Below, piece by piece: positions 59,808-64,000 of a stretch of DNA of 64,000 nt. The stretch covers positions 1 to 64,000 of the forward strand of contig NZ_JVFV01000032.1 in the NCBI RefSeq assembly GCF_001073085.1. The letters are read 5' to 3'. Positions within the stretch are counted from its first letter, which is position 1; each line of letters begins with the position of its first letter. Source of the DNA: Streptococcus pseudopneumoniae (GTDB lineage Bacteria; Bacillota; Bacilli; Lactobacillales; Streptococcaceae). Both the position numbers and the translations under genes were made by a program. Under the pieces are notes generated by a model. The model was given only the letters and a program-made list of their open reading frames with translations. It made no database searches and was not told the DNA's origin.

Positions 59808-60755
59808 TTATCCTAATAAAGTTTGTAATATTGGAATAACAACGATAAATAGAACCGTACTTAGAGTCACCACATTCGTAGAGAATTCCACATCTCCTTT
59901 TCCCTGATTAGCAAGAATCGGAAGAACAGCTAAAGCTGGTGTAGAGGACTGAATCATAAAGGTCTTAAATTCTACTGTCGCCATATTTGGTGCAAAGAAC
60001 TTCAATACAAGAAGCATGATTAGAGGAGCCAGGATAAAGCGTCCAACTAAAGTGACAATTGTATCTTTATCAAAAGTAATAGTTTTCAAGCCTGCCTTTG
60101 CAAGAACGATACCAATATAAATCAGAGATAGGGGAGTGACGATATTTCCAACATAGGTTAAGGTATTCGTTGCGAAATCTGGAATAGAGATTCGGAGAAT
60201 CAAAAATAGCAGAGCCACAAGAAAACCTACAAGCGGAGCTGGTAGCAATTTCTTCCAGTCAAATTTACTCGTCTCCTTGCTTTGACCCGATTTACTGTCA
60301 CTCGTCATCAAATACACGCCCAATGTCCAGGTGGAAATCGTGTTGGTGATATAGTAAATTAAGAAATAAGGAAGAGCCTGATCCCCAAAAAGAGCAACGT
60401 TTAAAGGTAAACCAATAAAAATAGTATTGGCATTCACAAAGGTATTAATCATGGTTCCTCGCCGTCCTGGACGAACCTTGAAAGCCATAACTGCAATATA
60501 AGCTACGATATAGCCCAAGATAAAGGCCACAAATGTATAAAGGAGACCTCCAGAAAGACTGATTAGTTTATCTAGTGTTAGGTATTTCATTACCGACACA
60601 AAGATTGACGCTGGCAAGGCTACATTCATGATCAAACGAGATAGGTTAGGTCCAAAGGCATCTCCAAACCATCCCTTCACCTGAAGAATATACCCCAAAA
60701 CAATAATAGCGATAATCGGAATGATACTCGTAATCGAGGTTAAAAAGAGTGACAT
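59808..60755 (-). CDS. mleP: AEC-family transporter, probable malate permease MleP
   Basis: This 315-residue membrane protein has about ten helices in the auxin-efflux-carrier pattern, with the crossover region NVALPASIFVSVMKYLT and NTIFIGLPLNVALFG in the first half and STPALAVLPILANQGKG in the second. It lies 77 bp after mleS, the arrangement of malolactic loci where this transporter imports malate or exchanges it for lactate. ATG 60755 behind AAAGGATACCT was chosen. The transport substrate is inferred from context. Confidence 0.9.
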   Translation of the reverse strand: MSLFLTSITSIIPIIAIIVLGYILQVKGWFGDAFGPNLSRLIMNVALPASIFVSVMKYLTLDKLISLSGGLLYTFVAFILGYIVAYIAVMAFKVRPGRRGTMINTFVNANTIFIGLPLNVALFGDQALPYFLIYYITNTISTWTLGVYLMTSDSKSGQSKETSKFDWKKLLPAPLVGFLVALLFLILRISIPDFATNTLTYVGNIVTPLSLIYIGIVLAKAGLKTITFDKDTIVTLVGRFILAPLIMLLVLKFFAPNMATVEFKTFMIQSSTPALAVLPILANQGKGDVEFSTNVVTLSTVLFIVVIPILQTLLG

Positions 60756-60832
60756 AGGTATCCTTTCTAAATTACTTAAGTCCACAACCCATACAAATCT
60801 GTCGCTAGCGAAGGATAGACAGTAGCAATGAA

Positions 60833-62458
60833 TTATTTATACTCTGGATACCACTTCAAATCACGAACTGCTTTGGCCATATCTGTTTCCTTAGCACGCG
60901 CAAGACCTTGCTCTTGTGCTTTTTTAGCGACTGCTTCTGCTACTTTAATAGAAACATCTGCTACATACTTGAATGGTGGCAAGACAGGAGCTCCTGGTTG
61001 GCCTGGATTGACAATACCACTCAATGAATGAGCTGCTGCTCCAATCATTTCATCAGTCAAAAGACTTGCTTCAGAAGCCAGCATACCTAGACCAAGACCT
61101 GGGTAAATCAAGGCATTATTGGCTTGACCAATCACATAGTCTACACCTTTATAAGAAACTGTATCAGAAGGAATTCCTGTTGCGACAAAAGCTTTGCCAT
61201 CTGACCATTCAATCAAATCTTTGGCACTAGCTTCTGCTAGCTTGGTTGGATTTGACAAAGGGAAAATCATCGGACGTTCTGTGTTTTCACACATAGCCTC
61301 TACTATTTCTTTAGTGAAGGTATTAGGTTGAGTTGAAGTTCCTACAAGAATGGTTGGCTTCACAGTCTTCACTACTTCAAGCAGGTCAGTCAACTTGTCT
61401 GCGTTACTAAAGTCAGCACGTTTCTTAGCAAACGGTTTTTGTTCAGGAGTTAGGTCATCCATGTCATCAAAGAGAAGACCTTGTTTATCAACCATAAAGA
61501 AACGTTTATAGGCTTCTTCTTCAGAAATACCTTCACTCACCATTTCACGAAGAACACGAGAGGCAATTCCTGCACCCGCAGTACCACCACCATAGCAGAG
61601 ATAAACTTGATCTGTTAATTTTTCACCACTAATATCCAGTGAACCAAAGATACCACCCAAGGTAACGATTCCTGTACCTTGAATATCATCATTAAAAGTT
61701 GGAATTTGTTTTCGGTATTTTTCAAGAATATTGGCAGCATTCAAGCGGCCGAAGTCTTCCCAGTGAAGGTAAAGTTTAGAAAAGAGACGTTCTGCTGTTT
61801 GAACAAATTGGTCAATGAAGTCGTAGTAACGATCACCGCGAACCCGTTCGTGACGATTCCCTAAGTAATTAGGGTTGTTACGAAGTTCTTCACGGTTAGT
61901 CCCTGCATCAATAACTAAAGGAAGAACCATAGAAGGATCGATTCCAGCAGCACCCGTGTAGACCATCAATTTCCCAACAGAAATATCGACACCATTTGTT
62001 CCCCAGTCACCGATTCCAAGGATTCCTTCTGCATCTGTTACAACAATGAGACGAATCTCGCGATCCCCAGCAGCATTTTTCAAAGTGGCTTCAATATTTT
62101 CAGGATGATTGATATCAAGATATCCCGCATATTGGGGATCTACAAAGAGGTCACTATAGCCTTCAATGGTATCTGCAATGGTTGGATCGTATACAATTGG
62201 ATTAAATTCTTCCAAATGTTGAGAAAAGAGGTAATAGAAAAGAGTTCGGTTGGTATTAAAAATTTCCATTAGGAAAAGACGCTTTTCCAAATCATTGGCT
62301 TTTGTTTGCATTTGTGCATAAGTTTGCGCCGCTTGTTCTTCGATCGTTTGAACATACGGTGGCAGTAAACCAATAAGACCTAGTTCCTTTCGCTCCTCTA
62401 AGGTAAAGGCAGTACCTTTATTGAGGAAAGGATTGTTTAAAATATCATGTGCAGTCAT
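60833..62458 (-). CDS. mleS: Malolactic enzyme
   Basis: This 541-residue member of the malic-enzyme family has the N-terminal domain ([20 protein letters not shown]), the active-site region [14 protein letters not shown] and [10 protein letters not shown], and the NAD-binding motif [14 protein letters not shown]. It matches malolactic enzymes (NAD- and Mn-dependent L-malate to L-lactate plus CO2) better than oxaloacetate-forming malic enzymes by length and partner genes: a transporter downstream and MleR-type regulator divergent. Alternative: NAD-malic enzyme. ATG behind AAAGGAGGTTGCAC. Confidence 0.9.
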   Translation of the reverse strand: MTAHDILNNPFLNKGTAFTLEERKELGLIGLLPPYVQTIEEQAAQTYAQMQTKANDLEKRLFLMEIFNTNRTLFYYLFSQHLEEFNPIVYDPTIADTIEGYSDLFVDPQYAGYLDINHPENIEATLKNAAGDREIRLIVVTDAEGILGIGDWGTNGVDISVGKLMVYTGAAGIDPSMVLPLVIDAGTNREELRNNPNYLGNRHERVRGDRYYDFIDQFVQTAERLFSKLYLHWEDFGRLNAANILEKYRKQIPTFNDDIQGTGIVTLGGIFGSLDISGEKLTDQVYLCYGGGTAGAGIASRVLREMVSEGISEEEAYKRFFMVDKQGLLFDDMDDLTPEQKPFAKKRADFSNADKLTDLLEVVKTVKPTILVGTSTQPNTFTKEIVEAMCENTERPMIFPLSNPTKLAEASAKDLIEWSDGKAFVATGIPSDTVSYKGVDYVIGQANNALIYPGLGLGMLASEASLLTDEMIGAAAHSLSGIVNPGQPGAPVLPPFKYVADVSIKVAEAVAKKAQEQGLARAKETDMAKAVRDLKWYPEYK

Positions 62459-62481
62459 AGTGCAACCTCCTTTTTACTTCT

Positions 62482-62510
62482 ATTATACCACTTAAATGAA
62501 CCGTTTGGAA
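62482..62510 (-). promoter_or_regulatory. mleS promoter
   Basis: Minus strand: TTCCAA (62505-62510), 17 bp, TATAAT (62482-62487) with a TGG extension, about 23 bp before the mleS ATG. The region 62520-62816 upstream is A/T-rich with no gene; it must hold regulatory sites for the divergent XRE gene as well. Confidence 0.78.
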
Positions 62511-62816
62511 AACTTTGTTGTTTATAAAATACAATCGTGTACGCATATGTTATAATGAGTCTACGAAGACATTTTTCTAATAAGCTCTTTTATACTTAAA
62601 ACACTATTGTTAATGGCACTTTAAGTTATTATATTTTATAAAGTTCTGAACTCATAAAACTCTCGATGATCACTCTTTACTAAAAGTTTCGAGTAAAAGA
62701 AACTAATCATACAAATTGGCAATCCGAATTAAAATAAATATTATATAAGTTTGTTATACAATACTTTGTATTTTTTAAGATGTTTTTTTGTCATGCAAAA
62801 CTTGTATTCTATTTAT

Positions 62817-63167
62817 ATGACGAATAAAAACTATTTACAACAATATATTTCCCAAAAAGTGAAATATTTTCGAACACAGAAAAAAATGAGCCAGGAAGAA
62901 CTTTCGGAACAAGCGGGGCTCGGGCTTAAGTATATCAATCAACTTGAAAACCAAAATGTGAATCTGACCATTCACAGTCTTGAAAAAGTGATTGTCGCCC
63001 TAAAGATGACCCCAGAGGAATTTTTCAATTTTGATAGCCTTGAATCAACCTCTGATAAGACCGACAATCTTTCACTCAAAAGAATCAACATGAAGATTAA
63101 ACAGCTCCCTATTGATAAACGAGAAAAGATGTTGGTCATTTTTGAAAGTATCTTAGATAACCTTTGA
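62817..63167 (+). CDS. XRE-family transcriptional regulator
   Basis: This 116-residue protein has an HTH_XRE domain at about 14-69 (KYFRTQKKMSQEELSEQAGL ... YINQLENQNVNLTI), followed by a short helical tail. It resembles phage- and cassette-type repressors. The ATG at 62817 was chosen because the protein then starts with the HTH; a 22-residue extension to 62751 lacks a ribosome site. It is divergent from mleS and 127 bp before mleR, so it may take part in their control. Confidence 0.85.
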   Translation: MTNKNYLQQYISQKVKYFRTQKKMSQEELSEQAGLGLKYINQLENQNVNLTIHSLEKVIVALKMTPEEFFNFDSLESTSDKTDNLSLKRINMKIKQLPIDKREKMLVIFESILDNL

Positions 63168-63294
63168 TATCCCTGACTCACTTACATTTTAACCGGCGAA
63201 TACTCGTATAGTCAAATTGTAGGATACGGATAAGATTTATTTATCTGGTGATTTCCACTTATTTTCCTTCTCCAACTAATGAAAGTGAGCCCAT

Positions 63295-64000
63295 ATGAAT
63301 TTAAAAGATCTACAATATTTTTATGACCTCTGCCATCTTCAATCCTATACGGAAGTAGCAAAACAACACAAAGTCAGCCAACCATCTATTTCTTATGCCA
63401 TCAAGCGCTTAGAGGAATCTTTTAATTGCAAATTGATTCACCACGATCCCTCGCATCGTTCCTTCAAACTAACTCCTCAAGGGAAAATCCTTCTAAAGCA
63501 TACAGAAAAGATCTTACCTGAGGTCATTTCTACTCGCAAAGAAATCAATCGTTCCTTGGCCCAATACTCTACTGTAGGATTCCCTCCTATTATCATTCAG
63601 TATCTCTTTGCTGCCTTACACGAAAAAGACCAATTCGATTTTTTAAAAAAGGTGCGCCCTATCCGTGGTGGCTCCGTGGAGTTATTAAACCTTCTCCTCA
63701 ATGGAGACCTTGATGCAAGCCTACTCGGTTTGATTGAACCACTCAATCATCCTTCAATAGAGACGCATGAACTCTTTCAAAAAGAACTGTATGTCGTTTT
63801 ATCTAAGAACCATCCTCTTGCTACTGCTCCTTCCCTCGCTTTTGAAGAATTAGTAGAGCAATCCTTTATACTTTTAGACGAACACTTTGTTCACCTGAAA
63901 GCTTTTGAACTACTTAATCAAAAGTATCAAAACAAGGCAGAAATATTCTTCAAGAGTGACGACATTGTCATCATTAAAGAACTTTTAAAGAAAGGGATTG
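63295..64000 (+). CDS. mleR: LysR-family regulator, probable MleR (incomplete)
   Basis: 235 codons are present; the gene runs off the window end. The N-terminal winged HTH is clear (NLKDLQYFYDLCHLQSYTEV ... HKVSQPSISYAIKRLEESF), followed by the start of the substrate-binding domain. In malolactic loci MleR activates mleS and mleP in response to malate. Its plus-strand orientation and position beyond the XRE gene fit that. The ATG lies 7 bp after AAAGTGAGCCC. Confidence 0.88.
   Translation, partial: MNLKDLQYFYDLCHLQSYTEVAKQHKVSQPSISYAIKRLEESFNCKLIHHDPSHRSFKLTPQGKILLKHTEKILPEVISTRKEINRSLAQYSTVGFPPIIIQYLFAALHEKDQFDFLKKVRPIRGGSVELLNLLLNGDLDASLLGLIEPLNHPSIETHELFQKELYVVLSKNHPLATAPSLAFEELVEQSFILLDEHFVHLKAFELLNQKYQNKAEIFFKSDDIVIIKELLKKGI

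Overview
The window looks like chromosome of a mitis-group Streptococcus (S. mitis, S. oralis or a close relative of S. pneumoniae). The grounds are low GC, strong AGGAGG-type ribosome sites, a pneumococcal-style dexB/cps locus, BOX, RUP and SPRITE-like repeats, an IS630-Spn1-like element, and pneumococcus-like gene blocks (ftsA-ftsZ-ylm-divIVA-ileS; secA-aro-acpS-alr-recG). Nearly all genes lie on the minus strand. No rRNA, tRNA or CRISPR array was seen.

Layout: 1-900, a damaged IS630-type element. 1000-9900, ileS with a T-box leader, then the division cluster divIVA, ylmH, ylmG, sepF, ylmE, ftsZ, ftsA. 10051-29527, a complete Wzx/Wzy-dependent capsule (or receptor polysaccharide) locus: wzg, wzh, wzd, wze, wchA, a GT26 transferase, a LicD protein, GT2, a GT4-like enzyme, wzy, GT2, a HAD fusion protein, wzx, mnaA, rmlA, rmlC, an inserted membrane-protein gene, rmlB and rmlD. 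29750-30020, a 107-bp RUP and a SPRITE-like terminator repeat upstream of wzg. 30029-35891, two AliA/AliB-type peptide-binding lipoproteins and dexB. 36043-37527, a DUF1846 protein on the plus strand. 38101-39909, glmS with a strong promoter flanked by two NagR-like operators. 40232-40309, a 25-codon ORF between its own promoter-like signal and terminator. 40391-48590, recG, alr, acpS, two DAHP synthases, secA. 48828-50746, a small membrane protein, lemA and a TPM-domain protein. 51374-54109, an HdiR-like repressor, a UmuC-type polymerase, a YolD-like protein and a small ORF, with a decayed umuC fragment just downstream. 54256-58920, an acetyltransferase and then a tight run of small orphan genes that looks like a polymorphic-toxin immunity island with decayed pieces. 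59808-64000, mleP, mleS, an XRE regulator and the start of mleR.

How the genes fit together: the capsule locus is chemically coherent. WchA starts the repeat with glucose-1-P. MnaA makes UDP-ManNAc, the expected donor for the GT26 enzyme. RmlABCD make dTDP-rhamnose for one or both GT2 enzymes. Wzx and Wzy export and polymerise, and Wzg/Wzh/Wzd/Wze attach the polymer and regulate its length. As I recall, the order wchA - GT26 - ... - wzy - wzx - mnaA - rmlACBD resembles pneumococcal serogroup 19. Capsule synthesis, glmS (amino-sugar supply), dexB and the Ali proteins form a carbohydrate/peptide block, with a perfect cre site at dexB. The mle genes convert L-malate to lactate.

The least ordinary parts are the orphan immunity-gene run (55.1-58.9 kb), the foreign gene inside the rml operon, the 25-codon ORF near recG, the paired operators at glmS, the degenerate umuC copy, and inverted SPRITE-like repeats at the two ends of the capsule region.
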